Assembly (NCBI GenBank): GCA_030706685.1
Contig: JAUZOA010000041.1
Coordinates: forward strand, 1 to 43,411
Length of the DNA: 43,411 bases
From: Bacteroidota bacterium
GTDB taxonomy: Bacteria > Bacteroidota > Bacteroidia > Chitinophagales > Chitinophagaceae
Reading direction: 5' to 3'
Shown here one piece after another: positions 1 to 8,375 of the stretch (the first letter of the stretch is position 1; each line of letters starts with the position of its first letter). Both the position numbers and the translations under genes were made by a program. Under the pieces are notes generated by a model. It was not told the DNA's origin. It ran no database searches and was given only the letters and a program-made list of their open reading frames with translations.

Positions 1-1508
1 ACAATAAGATAACCCGCCGTGATCAGGTTACGAAGTTCCAGTAATTGCAGCGACAGGGAGGTAGTCTCATATAATTGCTCGGTCTCCTCCCAAAGCAGGT
101 CAAGACGACGCATGGCACGCTGAAGCCGGACATCATTCCGGACAATACCCACATAATCACTCATGACCTGTTGCAATTCTTTCAGGCTTTGCGTGATCAG
201 GATCATCTCTTTGGGCTCGCTGGTTCCTGTTGCATTCCAGTCGGGGATATTTTCATTAAAAGAAACCGAATCAATTTTACTGACCGCTTCTGTATAGCAA
301 CGATGCGCAAATACCATTGCTTCGAGCAGCGAGTTGCTGGCTAAGCGGTTGGCCCCATGCAAACCGGTACTGGAGCATTCACCGCAGGCAAATAAATTGG
401 TAATAGAACTTTGCCCCCATTCATCGGTCTTGATACCGCCGCAACTATAATGAGCAGCAGGCGCCACCGGTATCATGGCTTTGGTAATATCAATACCGGC
501 AGACAAACATTTTTCATAAATATTCGGGAAATGTTCGATGAATTTTTCTTTGGTGAAATGCCTGCAGTCCAGCCATACATGTTCTGTACCCGTCCGTTTC
601 ATTTCACTATCAATCGCCCTGGCTACAATATCTCTTGGGGCCAGGTCCTTTCTTGTATCATACCTTTCCATGAAAGCTTCGCCATCTTTATTCCGCAGTA
701 TGCCGCCATCACCCCGCACGGCTTCCGTGATTAAAAAAGCCTGGCCTTTCATCCCCGGTTCATATAAAGCGGTAGGATGAAACTGGATAAATTCCATATT
801 CTCGATCCTTCCTTTTGCCCGGTATACCATGGCTACACCATCACCCGTCGCAATAGAGGGGTTGGTGGTTGTCCGGTACGCCTGGCCATTGCCGCCTGTC
901 GCCAGCAATGTGATCTTTGCCGCAATCTTTTCGATCTGGTTCGTTTTTAAATTCATGACATAGACACCATAACATTCAATACCGGGAGTAGCTTTGGTAA
1001 CCAAGTATCCAAGATGGTGCTGGGTAATAATATCAATGACAAAGCAATGTTTGATGATTTCAATATTTTTTTGTTTGGCGACCGCATCCAGCAAAGCCCT
1101 TTCCATTTCCCATCCCGTAATATCCTTATGATGAATAATGCGGAATTCAGAATGGCCGCCTTCTTTACCTAATTTATAATCACCATCTTTTTCTTTGTCA
1201 AACCTGGCGCCCCATTCTATCAGCTCCTTCACCCTGTCCGGGCCTTCTTTTACCACGATCTCCACTACATTGCGGTTGCATAATCCATCTCCCGCGACTA
1301 ATGTATCCTCAATATGTTTTTCAAAACTGTCATTCTCCAAGTCATTCACGACGGCTACCCCACCCTGCGCGTACTTTGTATTGGTCTCATCCGCTGCAGC
1401 TTTTGTCATTACGAGCACTTTTTTGCCAGGATAATGCTGCGCTACTTTCAACGCGTAGGTTAATCCGCCGATGCCAGATCCTATAACAAGAAAATCCGTT
1501 TTTTGCAT
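1..1508 (-). CDS. nadB: L-aspartate oxidase, 3' end outside window
   Basis: Flavoenzyme that oxidises L-aspartate to iminoaspartate, the first step of de novo NAD synthesis. I translated the minus strand from ATG at 1508; it is open for 502 codons to the window edge, so the C-terminus is missing (the family is usually about 530 residues). The N-terminus carries the FAD-binding GSGIGG loop at about residue 9. It is followed by the NadB-type segment TKYAQGGVAVV and, further on, HGANRLASNSLLEAMVF, both typical of NadB and of fumarate reductase/succinate dehydrogenase flavoprotein relatives. No other nad gene is visible beside it. The succinate dehydrogenase flavoprotein is the main alternative, but the HGANRLASNSLLE pattern and the overall length favour NadB. 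The first ATG was chosen because it lies directly before the FAD motif. Confidence 0.95.
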   Translation of the reverse strand, partial: MQKTDFLVIGSGIGGLTYALKVAQHYPGKKVLVMTKAAADETNTKYAQGGVAVVNDLENDSFEKHIEDTLVAGDGLCNRNVVEIVVKEGPDRVKELIEWGARFDKEKDGDYKLGKEGGHSEFRIIHHKDITGWEMERALLDAVAKQKNIEIIKHCFVIDIITQHHLGYLVTKATPGIECYGVYVMNLKTNQIEKIAAKITLLATGGNGQAYRTTTNPSIATGDGVAMVYRAKGRIENMEFIQFHPTALYEPGMKGQAFLITEAVRGDGGILRNKDGEAFMERYDTRKDLAPRDIVARAIDSEMKRTGTEHVWLDCRHFTKEKFIEHFPNIYEKCLSAGIDITKAMIPVAPAAHYSCGGIKTDEWGQSSITNLFACGECSSTGLHGANRLASNSLLEAMVFAHRCYTEAVSKIDSVSFNENIPDWNATGTSEPKEMILITQSLKELQQVMSDYVGIVRNDVRLQRAMRRLDLLWEETEQLYETTSLSLQLLELRNLITAGYLI

Positions 1509-1615
1509 TTTTTAATTTTTATGCGCCCCGTTCTATTGCGACCAGTAAGCCTGTGTTGCAGTTTAGCCTGAACCGGACGAAAGGCATCCTTCACCCTTTT
1601 CAGTATCCGGCAAAA

Positions 1616-2293
1616 TTATTCTTTACTGGTTGAAGTTATATACCGGGCTGCGCCTGCCACAATAAAAAGCTGGGCCAGCCCATATGTCAGCATGATGATC
1701 ACGGGAGCCATTTCAAATGACTCGTAAAATTTATTGATGGCCAATACAGAATCAGAGATTACAAACAACAAGGCGCCTGCCAGCATCCACTGACCGGCTA
1801 TTTTATTCCTGGTAAATGGCATATGCATAGCCAGCATGAGCATAAAACTGATCACAATACCATATATACGCACCGGCAATTTCATATCGCCCAGGTAAGG
1901 AGAAAGAAAAGTGATCAGCACAGCATAATAGACAACAACGATCAACAGGAACCATGCATTACTCCTGACACGCTCTTTTACCCGCACAAAATGAAAGAAA
2001 ATAATATAAAAAATATGAGCCAGCAAAAAAGCTGACAGGCCAAGCAAAAAGAATAATTTATCGTTTTGCTGAAACAGTAATAACACGTCTCCTGCTAACG
2101 AAAAGAATAAGGCGAACAGTATCCATTTTTTCAACCCGGACCGGGCCATCTTCGTTTCAAAAAGAAACCATACCACCAGGAAGATGACAATAAGAGGCTT
2201 CGAAATGTAATCAACAAGCTGGCTATTTAATAAATTACCCGCTATATTAGCGAAAAGAATAATCAGGAATAAAAGTATCCGGGATTGCTTCAC
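1616..2293 (-). CDS. YhhN/TMEM86-family membrane protein (lysoplasmalogenase-like)
   Basis: A 225-residue, very hydrophobic protein with about seven or eight predicted transmembrane helices spread over its whole length. The pattern FSLAGDVLLL near residue 65 and the late segment FVISDSVLAINKF near residue 180 resemble the conserved acidic motifs of the YhhN family. Some members (TMEM86 in animals, and a few bacterial ones) hydrolyse the vinyl-ether bond of lysoplasmalogens; whether this one does cannot be told from sequence. It lies downstream of ispG on the same strand but behind a good terminator-like hairpin (2336-2368), so it is probably transcribed separately. Function in this organism is unknown; the family call is fairly secure. 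Confidence 0.8.
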   Translation of the reverse strand: MKQSRILLFLIILFANIAGNLLNSQLVDYISKPLIVIFLVVWFLFETKMARSGLKKWILFALFFSLAGDVLLLFQQNDKLFFLLGLSAFLLAHIFYIIFFHFVRVKERVRSNAWFLLIVVVYYAVLITFLSPYLGDMKLPVRIYGIVISFMLMLAMHMPFTRNKIAGQWMLAGALLFVISDSVLAINKFYESFEMAPVIIMLTYGLAQLFIVAGAARYITSTSKE

Positions 2294-2335
2294 TTTTTTC
2301 TATTTAAGTGCTTTTAAAATTGATAGCGGCTGAAT

Positions 2336-2368
2336 AAAAATCTCCTAATTTTCATCAAACCAGGAGAT
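2336..2368 (-). terminator. Rho-independent terminator after ispG
   Basis: Read on the minus strand, ATCTCCT and AGGAGAT form a 7-bp stem around a 15-nt loop, followed directly by a T-rich run. It starts 27 bases beyond the ispG stop codon, which fits an intrinsic terminator separating ispG from the YhhN gene. Confidence 0.65.
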
Positions 2369-2394
2369 ATTGGGAATAGGTTATTATTGATGTT

Positions 2395-4410
2395 TCATGG
2401 CTCTACCCATGCTTCACTTTCTTTCAGCAGGTTGATAAGTTCTTCAACAGCTATTTCACTGTTTACATTCCTCTTCATCACTTCCTTCCCCCTGTATAAA
2501 GTGATCTTGCCGGGCCCGCTGCCTACATAACCGAAATCCGCGTCGGCCATTTCTCCCGGTCCGTTCACGATACATCCCATGATGGCAATCTTCACTCCTT
2601 TCAAATGGTGGGTAACAGAACGGATCTTAGCGGTTGTTTCCTGGAGATCGAATAAGGTTCGCCCGCAACTTGGGCAAGATATATATTCTGTTTTGGAAAT
2701 CCTTGTTCTTGTTGCCTGTAAAATGCTGAAAGCTGTATTATTGGTAAACTGGTAAATATCTTTTACATCAAGATAAGTGCGGCCGGTAACCTTTATATTC
2801 TCCATTTGCGCCTTATTGCCGTATCCTAAACAAATACCATCTCCCATACCCTCCAAAAACAAAGCCCCCGTTTCGGTAGCAAAATGAATCAGGTGCTCGT
2901 CAGGCGTTTGCCAATTGCTATCGGTAATTAAAATGACAGGGTTCCGGATATCGTGCTTTTCCAGCTCAAAGAACATTCGCCTGACAGATTGCATGGCATT
3001 CGCACTTGTACTGCTAAAGCAAAGAACAACTTTTTTAAAATCTTCTTTTCCGGCACGGGCAATCAAAAAGCCCATGTTCGAAAAATCCTCATTTTCATCT
3101 TTACAGTCGAGCTGTACAAAATTTAAACTTTGGCTTTTCTCCCGCGCAAAGGCATATCCGCTTTGGTCAAATAGTGGAAAATACTTTGTTTTGTCCCCTG
3201 CTTTTTGCCAGGCATCGGCATAAACAATAACTTTCAATGTACCCGGCAAAGCAAAATTCAAGAGCTGGTGACCGGTAAAAATATAATCTGCCGCCGCATC
3301 CCCGATATTCCATTTATCAGTTGTTTCATCATAAGAATAGCCAATGCTTTGCAAATGCTTCGGAGTTATTCTTTCGATCTTGCCGAGATCAGCAACTACC
3401 ACCGGAACATGCTTACCGCCGATATTATCAACAGCAAATGTTTCCCTTCGTTGATAATGAAATGGGTCATATTGCAGCTTACTTCCCATTGCAGAAGTAG
3501 TAGTTCCGGCTTCGTATTCCCGGCTTCTGACCTCATACCTCTTCACAATATCCCTGCAAACCGGTATCTCCAGTTCCGGGTCTTCTGTCAATGAAACGCG
3601 TATGGTATCCCCCAGTCCATCCTCCATTAAACTTCCTATCCCTATTGCGGATTTTATTCGCCCATCCTCCCCATCCCCGGCTTCTGTAACGCCAAGATGT
3701 AAAGGGTAACATTCACCAAATTCATCAAACATCGTTTTTACCAATAAACGGTAAGCCTGCACCATTACCTGCGGGTTGCTCGACTTCATGCTTAGTACAA
3801 TATTGTGATAAGATATCCCGCGCGCGATTCTTAAAAACTCCATGGCGCTCTCTACCATTCCTATAGGCGTATCGCCATATCGGCTCATAATACGGTCGCT
3901 CAGTGAGCCATGATTGGTGCCGATACGCATGGCAGTACCGTATTCTTTGCAAATCTTAATTAAAGGAGTAAATCGTTCCCGTATCCTGTCAATTTCTTCC
4001 GCATAGTCGGCATCCGTGTATTCTATCAGTTCAAATTTTTTCTTATCCACGTAATTGCCGGGATTGACCCGGACTTTTTCTACGATCCTTGCCGCGATCT
4101 CTGCCGCGTTGGGCGTAAAATGAATATCAGCGACCAGGGGTGTGGTATATCCTCTTTTTCTCAACTCATTCTTAATATTCAGCAAATTCTCCGCTTCGTT
4201 TTTGGAAGGAGCGGTGATACGGATCAGTTCAGCGCCGGCTTCAATACATCGTATGCTTTGCTCTACAGTGGCGATGGTATCCATTGTATCAGTAGTAGTC
4301 ATCGTTTGGACGCGGACAGGATGAAAATTGCCCAGCAACAGATCCCCGATCCTTACTTCCCTTGTTTTAAGTCGCTTATATTCAGTGAGAGATTCACAAT
4401 AAAACTGCAT
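2395..4410 (-). CDS. ispG: 4-hydroxy-3-methylbut-2-enyl diphosphate synthase, large-insert form
   Basis: IspG (GcpE) makes HMBPP from methylerythritol cyclodiphosphate in the MEP isoprenoid pathway, using a [4Fe-4S] cluster. The protein has 671 residues, against about 370 in E. coli. The extra length is a central insert domain between the N-terminal barrel (about 1-300) and the C-terminal iron-sulfur domain, the form known from Bacteroidetes, chlamydiae and plants. Cluster ligands are visible as C579 and C582 (CPSCG), C613 (MGCIVNGPGE) and E620. The barrel includes RVQTMTTTDT and ITAPSKNEAENL. A TAnnTTTG promoter box lies at 4454-4461 and a terminator follows the gene, so it is probably monocistronic. 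Identity is secure. Confidence 0.97.
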   Translation of the reverse strand: MQFYCESLTEYKRLKTREVRIGDLLLGNFHPVRVQTMTTTDTMDTIATVEQSIRCIEAGAELIRITAPSKNEAENLLNIKNELRKRGYTTPLVADIHFTPNAAEIAARIVEKVRVNPGNYVDKKKFELIEYTDADYAEEIDRIRERFTPLIKICKEYGTAMRIGTNHGSLSDRIMSRYGDTPIGMVESAMEFLRIARGISYHNIVLSMKSSNPQVMVQAYRLLVKTMFDEFGECYPLHLGVTEAGDGEDGRIKSAIGIGSLMEDGLGDTIRVSLTEDPELEIPVCRDIVKRYEVRSREYEAGTTTSAMGSKLQYDPFHYQRRETFAVDNIGGKHVPVVVADLGKIERITPKHLQSIGYSYDETTDKWNIGDAAADYIFTGHQLLNFALPGTLKVIVYADAWQKAGDKTKYFPLFDQSGYAFAREKSQSLNFVQLDCKDENEDFSNMGFLIARAGKEDFKKVVLCFSSTSANAMQSVRRMFFELEKHDIRNPVILITDSNWQTPDEHLIHFATETGALFLEGMGDGICLGYGNKAQMENIKVTGRTYLDVKDIYQFTNNTAFSILQATRTRISKTEYISCPSCGRTLFDLQETTAKIRSVTHHLKGVKIAIMGCIVNGPGEMADADFGYVGSGPGKITLYRGKEVMKRNVNSEIAVEELINLLKESEAWVEP

Positions 4411-4453
4411 GATACCCCCAGATTCCGCCTGAAGCGGAGAGTTTGATCAGGTG

Positions 4454-4461
4454 CAAAAATA
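4454..4461 (-). promoter_or_regulatory. Putative -7 box (TATTTTTG) for ispG
   Basis: On the minus strand TATTTTTG matches the Bacteroidetes -7 consensus TAnnTTTG and lies 43 bases before the ispG start. The leader between them contains a small TCCGC...GCGGA hairpin. I see no convincing -33 element. Confidence 0.45.
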
Positions 4462-4542
4462 TCACTTACTTATCATTATTAAGTGAGTTTATAAGTTCGT
4501 TAGTAATTATAGATTAATTGCCTCTTTCCGGGAGCCGGGGAG

Positions 4543-5166
4543 TTACCAGTCTTTGGTATTATTTCCGCCTGTTTTAGATTTCTGCTTCTGAAGTCTTTGC
4601 TGCAGTTCTTTTTCTTTTTGCTCCAACAGTTTAAGTTTTTGATCCGCGTCTTTATCATTCATCTTTGGCTGTTGCTGCTGCTTTTTGTTTTGCTGCTGTT
4701 TCTTTTTATTGTCTTCTTTCTTGGGTGGCGGGTTTTTCTTTTTTAATTCCAATAAGGCTTTTTGCAGGTTTTCTCTTGCATCCTTATCCGCAGGATCCTG
4801 CCGTAAAGCGCTCTTGTAGGCTTCAATACTTTCTTCCAGTTTCTTCTGGCTGGAAAGTATCACCCCTTTATTATACGAGGCCTTTGCTTTCTGTTCAGCG
4901 TCTTTGCTTCCGCCCGCCAGGTCATCGAAGGTTTTAATAGCATCATCCGGCTTGGAAAGCCGGTATGCGGTGTTGGCCCGGTTGAATTTAGCTACGACAT
5001 TTGAAGGATCTTTTGCCAATGCCTCATCATAGGCTTTTGCAGCGGGTTCATATTCCTTCAGTTTATAAAGATCATTCCCTCGTTGAATAGCCTGTGTAGC
5101 CGGCTGCGCGTGGACGACTAAAGAAAATAAGCAGGAACAGGATACTATAAGTAGTCTATTTTTCAC
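4543..5166 (-). CDS. batC: BatC-like TPR protein
   Basis: A 207-residue exported protein with an N-terminal signal peptide (residues 1-20, ending VVHAQ). Two to three TPR units follow between about 22 and 140 (AIQRGNDLYKLKEYEPAAKAYDEAL is the first). The charged tail, rich in Lys and Gln (about 143-195), is the arrangement of BatC proteins from Bacteroidetes aerotolerance (Bat) operons. The start codon overlaps the stop of the upstream VWA gene by 4 bases, so the two are translationally coupled. BatC is thought to assemble with BatB in the periplasm. The name rests on domain layout plus the neighbour; a generic TPR protein is the alternative. Confidence 0.8.
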   Translation of the reverse strand: MKNRLLIVSCSCLFSLVVHAQPATQAIQRGNDLYKLKEYEPAAKAYDEALAKDPSNVVAKFNRANTAYRLSKPDDAIKTFDDLAGGSKDAEQKAKASYNKGVILSSQKKLEESIEAYKSALRQDPADKDARENLQKALLELKKKNPPPKKEDNKKKQQQNKKQQQQPKMNDKDADQKLKLLEQKEKELQQRLQKQKSKTGGNNTKDW

Positions 5167-6164
5167 GCAAGGACTCCTTTTCTTTCAGGAATATAATTTT
5201 CAATCACTAAAAATAAAAGCATCGCTCCTGCAAACCACCAGTAATAAGTCTTGAAATTCATCAATGAAATATCACCCAGGGCTCTTGTTTCTATTTGTGA
5301 TAAACTCTTTTTTACAATATCCACGGCCTCATCGCTGCCCTGCAAATGAACATAGACGCCATTGGTACTTTCAGCGAGCGATTTCAATTCATCTTCATTC
5401 AGCCGGGATATTACCGGGTTCCCGGTTTCATCTCTTTTATTTTCGCCGGTAGCAGGATCAACGATATAAGAACCTTCAGTAGAGCCGATACCGACAGTGT
5501 TGATCATCATTCCCTGTGTAGCCAGGTCTTTCGCGGTTTTAACGGCATCCGGGTCGTGATCTTCCCCATCCGATATCAATACGACCGCCTTAAATCTTCT
5601 GTCCGCGGGATTAAAGGCTTTGGCGCTCATTTTCAGCGCATCGCTTATCACTGTGCCCTGCTGTGGTACCGCATCCGGACCTGCTGATGATACAAACATC
5701 AGGGCAGCCCCATGATCGGTCGTCAGCGGCATTTGCATATATGCCTTACCCGCAAACAGTACCAGTCCAATCCGGTCATTGGGCATCGTGCTCATCAGCT
5801 TGCTGATAAACTGCTTTGCCCTTTCCAAACGGCTGGGTTGAATATCTGTCGCAAGCATGCTCTTACTTACATCCAGGACAACGACCACGTCAATGCCTTT
5901 GCGCGCAATCCCTTCTGTATCGCCCGGTTTGCGAAGGTTCATTATCCCCGCTACGCCCGCTGCCAGGGCCAGCAAAAGAAGAACAAATTTCAGTGTGAAC
6001 AATTTCCCGGAGAAATTACTGATCAGTTGTTGTACTAATCTTTTATCCCCCATTCTTGCTGTCACTTTCCGTTTCCACCTTAGCAACAAAGCGAACAGGA
6101 AGATCAAAAAAGGAATGGCCGCCAGCCCAATGACAAATTCTTTATATTGAAATTGAAGGTTCAA
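5163..6164 (-). CDS. batB: BatB-like von Willebrand factor A membrane protein
   Basis: A 333-residue inner-membrane protein with two N-terminal transmembrane segments (about 10-28 and 57-76), a VWA domain (about 90-285) and one C-terminal segment (about 309-325). The metal-ion-dependent adhesion site is intact: DVSKS at 98-102 plus a later threonine and a SDGED motif near 199. This topology is that of BatA/BatB. It heads a two-gene unit with batC, with a 4-base overlap. The usual partners (MoxR ATPase, DUF58 protein, BatA, BatD) are not adjacent, because the next gene upstream is a beta-lactamase. Assignment as BatB rather than BatA rests on the following TPR gene. Confidence 0.85.
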   Translation of the reverse strand: MNLQFQYKEFVIGLAAIPFLIFLFALLLRWKRKVTARMGDKRLVQQLISNFSGKLFTLKFVLLLLALAAGVAGIMNLRKPGDTEGIARKGIDVVVVLDVSKSMLATDIQPSRLERAKQFISKLMSTMPNDRIGLVLFAGKAYMQMPLTTDHGAALMFVSSAGPDAVPQQGTVISDALKMSAKAFNPADRRFKAVVLISDGEDHDPDAVKTAKDLATQGMMINTVGIGSTEGSYIVDPATGENKRDETGNPVISRLNEDELKSLAESTNGVYVHLQGSDEAVDIVKKSLSQIETRALGDISLMNFKTYYWWFAGAMLLFLVIENYIPERKGVLA

Positions 6165-6246
6165 AATATATAAATGACCTGTTTATTACTCAATAATTAA
6201 ACCAAACCTTCCCAATTTTCACGCAATATTCAACGGAGAATTACTA

Positions 6247-7074
6247 TTACATCCTGCCCTGCATAAATCCTAATTGCTTTAAAATATCCTTCAGCATTTT
6301 CATCCGTACCGTCCACATGTCAAAATCATGTTCGGGCGATTCTATATTCAATACAAAAAAATAAGGATGCTTATTCTCTTCTATCCAACCCACTATCCAG
6401 CCAAGCGCGTGTCCCTGCTCCGTAAAACCCCATCCTGTTTTATATCCCAGCCGGTAATTGATGCTATCTTCAAACAGCATGGCATTTTTAACCGTTTCCT
6501 GGTGACTCTTGAAAAAAGGAAGCTGGTCAAAATATAATTGTTTTACCAATCCCAGTTCCTGGTCGGGTGTCATTTTTAAAGTATTATCCAGCCAAAAACT
6601 GTCGATAGCTGACCTGATCACAAATTTTTCTTTTTCACTTTTTGCGCCATATCTTAAACTATCGAGCCAAAGTTGCATGGTATCCTTACCGATGCGCCGG
6701 GCCACTTCCTGGTAATAAGGCACCGCAGAAACCCTGAACGCCTCGTACATGGTCAGGTCTTTGTTCCAATCGGCCACTCTTCTTACCACCCCGTCCCATT
6801 TTATCACCATACTGTCATTTGTGATCTTGCCTGTTTGCAAACCAATCAGTGAATTGACGATCTTAAAAGTGGAAGCAGGCAAATAACTGCTATCGCGGTA
6901 CCTTGATAAATTATAGATAGTAAATTTTCCCGTGCCATTATCCATCAGGGCAAAACAACCGTTTACCTTATTCTCATCAAAATACTTTTTCAGGCTGTTA
7001 TCTATATCTACATTATTCGGTGAGCAGGAAACCAAAAAAACAATAGCCCCAAGACAGGAAAAAATACTTTTCAT
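6247..7074 (-). CDS. Class D (OXA-type) beta-lactamase, lipoprotein
   Basis: A serine beta-lactamase or penicillin-recognising enzyme of class D, 275 residues. Motifs in order: STFK at 68-71 (nucleophile S68, carboxylated-lysine candidate K71), SAV at 116-118, YGA at 142-144 where most family members have YGN, omega-loop W161, and KTG at 212-214. The N-terminus ends in a lipobox (FLVSC, Cys17), so it is probably anchored to a periplasmic membrane face. The closest familiar pattern is the chromosomal OXA-like enzymes of Bacteroidetes. It stands alone, with no transposase, integron or regulator beside it, which argues for an intrinsic gene. Hydrolytic activity and substrate range cannot be inferred; the BlaR sensor domain uses the same fold, but no membrane-sensor region is present. 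Confidence 0.9.
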   Translation of the reverse strand: MKSIFSCLGAIVFLVSCSPNNVDIDNSLKKYFDENKVNGCFALMDNGTGKFTIYNLSRYRDSSYLPASTFKIVNSLIGLQTGKITNDSMVIKWDGVVRRVADWNKDLTMYEAFRVSAVPYYQEVARRIGKDTMQLWLDSLRYGAKSEKEKFVIRSAIDSFWLDNTLKMTPDQELGLVKQLYFDQLPFFKSHQETVKNAMLFEDSINYRLGYKTGWGFTEQGHALGWIVGWIEENKHPYFFVLNIESPEHDFDMWTVRMKMLKDILKQLGFMQGRM

Positions 7075-7304
7075 TCAAAAAAATTTTGCCAAAGTTAACG
7101 GCTCTGTATTTGCTTACAAACATTATTCCTGAAGAAACCCGGCATGGCAACAGCTTTGGTAATGAAATTTAAAATTCTTAAGCCAATAATGATTTTTATA
7201 ACACACGGGGGTTAGTGGCGGAAAGTATGAATGATTTTATTTGCCTTTTTAGCGTCAATCACGGTCAGTAAAAATTGTTTGCCATTTGTCACGATTTAAG
7301 ACTC

Positions 7305-7322
7305 TTCGTATTTTTATACGAA
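7305..7322. promoter_or_regulatory. Inverted repeat before LysE-type gene
   Basis: TTCGTAT and ATACGAA form a perfect 7-bp inverted repeat around TTTT, 29 bases before the start codon at 7352. The position over the likely promoter suggests an operator, but a short hairpin in the leader is equally possible. Confidence 0.35.
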
Positions 7323-7351
7323 TATAAATTACATCCGATAACACTATTGCC

Positions 7352-7978
7352 ATGTTCAATATTGAAAATTTCTATTGGTTTTTATCCGTCAGCCTCCTGG
7401 TAAACCTTGCCCCGGGACCCGACATGTTGTACACCCTGGCAAGAAGCTTATCACAGGGAACAAAAGCCGGTATATTTTCTGCCCTTGGAATCTTTTCCGG
7501 CTGCTTATTTCATATTACCGCCGCAGTATTCGGGCTATCAAAGATCATAGAAGAATCCGCTTTACTGTTCTCCGTTATAAAATATGCCGGGGCTGCTTAT
7601 CTCGTTTATCTTGGAATAAAGTCATTGCTGGGCAGTAAACAGCAACGCCTGGTTACCCCGGTGGAAAGTATGAGCAACCGGAAAATATTTGTACAGGGAA
7701 TGACCACTAACCTGCTGAACCCGAAAGTTGCCATCTTCTTTTTATCCTTCCTGCCGCAATTTATCAACCCGCAAACACCCTGGCTCAAAGAACAGATCGC
7801 CTTGCTTGGGCTATGGTTTGCCGCACAGGGAACACTTATATTAATCCTGGTAGCAGCACTGGCAGGCGCATTCAGGGAAATACTGGCTACGAATAAAAAA
7901 TTCAGGAGCTGGCAGGAACGAATTACCGCTTTAATATTGGTTGGACTGGGTGTCCGTATACTTTTCAGTAAAAAATAA
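7352..7978 (+). CDS. LysE/RhtB-family amino-acid exporter
   Basis: A 208-residue inner-membrane protein with about six hydrophobic helices. The N-terminal block LAPGPDMLYTLARSLSQG (about 19-36) is the family signature, followed by the glycine-rich GIFSALGIFSGCL. A second conserved block, NLLNPKVAIFFLSFLPQF, lies near 120-137. Members export amino acids or related small molecules (lysine, threonine, homoserine lactone); the substrate is not predictable here. The gene is divergent from the beta-lactamase gene, and its 277-bp upstream region contains the palindrome at 7305-7322. No LysR-type regulator is adjacent, although LysE genes often have one. Confidence 0.9.
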   Translation: MFNIENFYWFLSVSLLVNLAPGPDMLYTLARSLSQGTKAGIFSALGIFSGCLFHITAAVFGLSKIIEESALLFSVIKYAGAAYLVYLGIKSLLGSKQQRLVTPVESMSNRKIFVQGMTTNLLNPKVAIFFLSFLPQFINPQTPWLKEQIALLGLWFAAQGTLILILVAALAGAFREILATNKKFRSWQERITALILVGLGVRILFSKK

Positions 7979-7998
7979 AAATCCCGCACGTGCGGGAT
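7968..7998 (-). terminator. Terminator for the small lipoprotein gene
   Basis: ATCCCGCACGTGCGGGAT at 7981-7998 is a perfect 18-bp palindrome. On the minus strand it is followed by a long T-rich run that reaches into the end of the LysE gene, which is the form of an intrinsic terminator for the lipoprotein gene ending at 8029. On the plus strand no T-run follows. Confidence 0.6.
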
Positions 7999-8028
7999 TA
8001 CAAATAGTTCGCGGGCAAACAAAGACTC

Positions 8029-8157
8029 TTATAAATAAAATCCGCCTTTCTGTTTATAATGTTTGTTTCCCTGGCAATCTCTCTTGGTAGCTGTACAAGA
8101 GGAAACAGTGAACATAATTACCGCTCCGGCCATCAGGCAAATGAAAATTTTCTTCAT
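8029..8157 (-). CDS. 42-residue small lipoprotein
   Basis: I translated this from the minus strand: ATG at 8157, stop TAA at 8031-8029. The product begins MKKIFICLMAGAVIMFTVSS and continues into Cys21, so residues 1-20 form a lipoprotein signal peptide with a plausible lipobox (VSSC). Only about 21 residues would remain after processing. They include a second Cys (28), several Lys/His/Arg residues and an aromatic C-terminus (GGFYL). A terminator-like palindrome follows on the same strand. Very short lipoproteins with a Cys followed by a basic and aromatic tail are common in Chitinophagaceae, but I know of no function. The signal peptide plus terminator make it a likely real gene. Confidence 0.65.
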   Translation of the reverse strand: MKKIFICLMAGAVIMFTVSSCTATKRDCQGNKHYKQKGGFYL

Positions 8158-8375
8158 TACTGAGTTTTACGGGTCAATTAATTTAATTAGGGAAATTCAG
8201 AGGAAGGGATTCGGTAGAATTAGTCCATAGTGTAGAAGACGAAAATAAGACAGAGATATTACTTTTCATAACATCCCGGCATGTTTTTTTTGACCATTGA
8301 AAACTAACGCTTACGGTTATTATCGTAAAAACACGAATTTGTCTACATTTATATCCTAAACCAAAATCTCATATC

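Noticed and set aside
3725-4446. Several frames inside ispG (for example 3725-3952 minus and 4120-4446 plus)
   Set aside because: They lie wholly or mostly within a well-supported gene in other frames and have no motif of their own.
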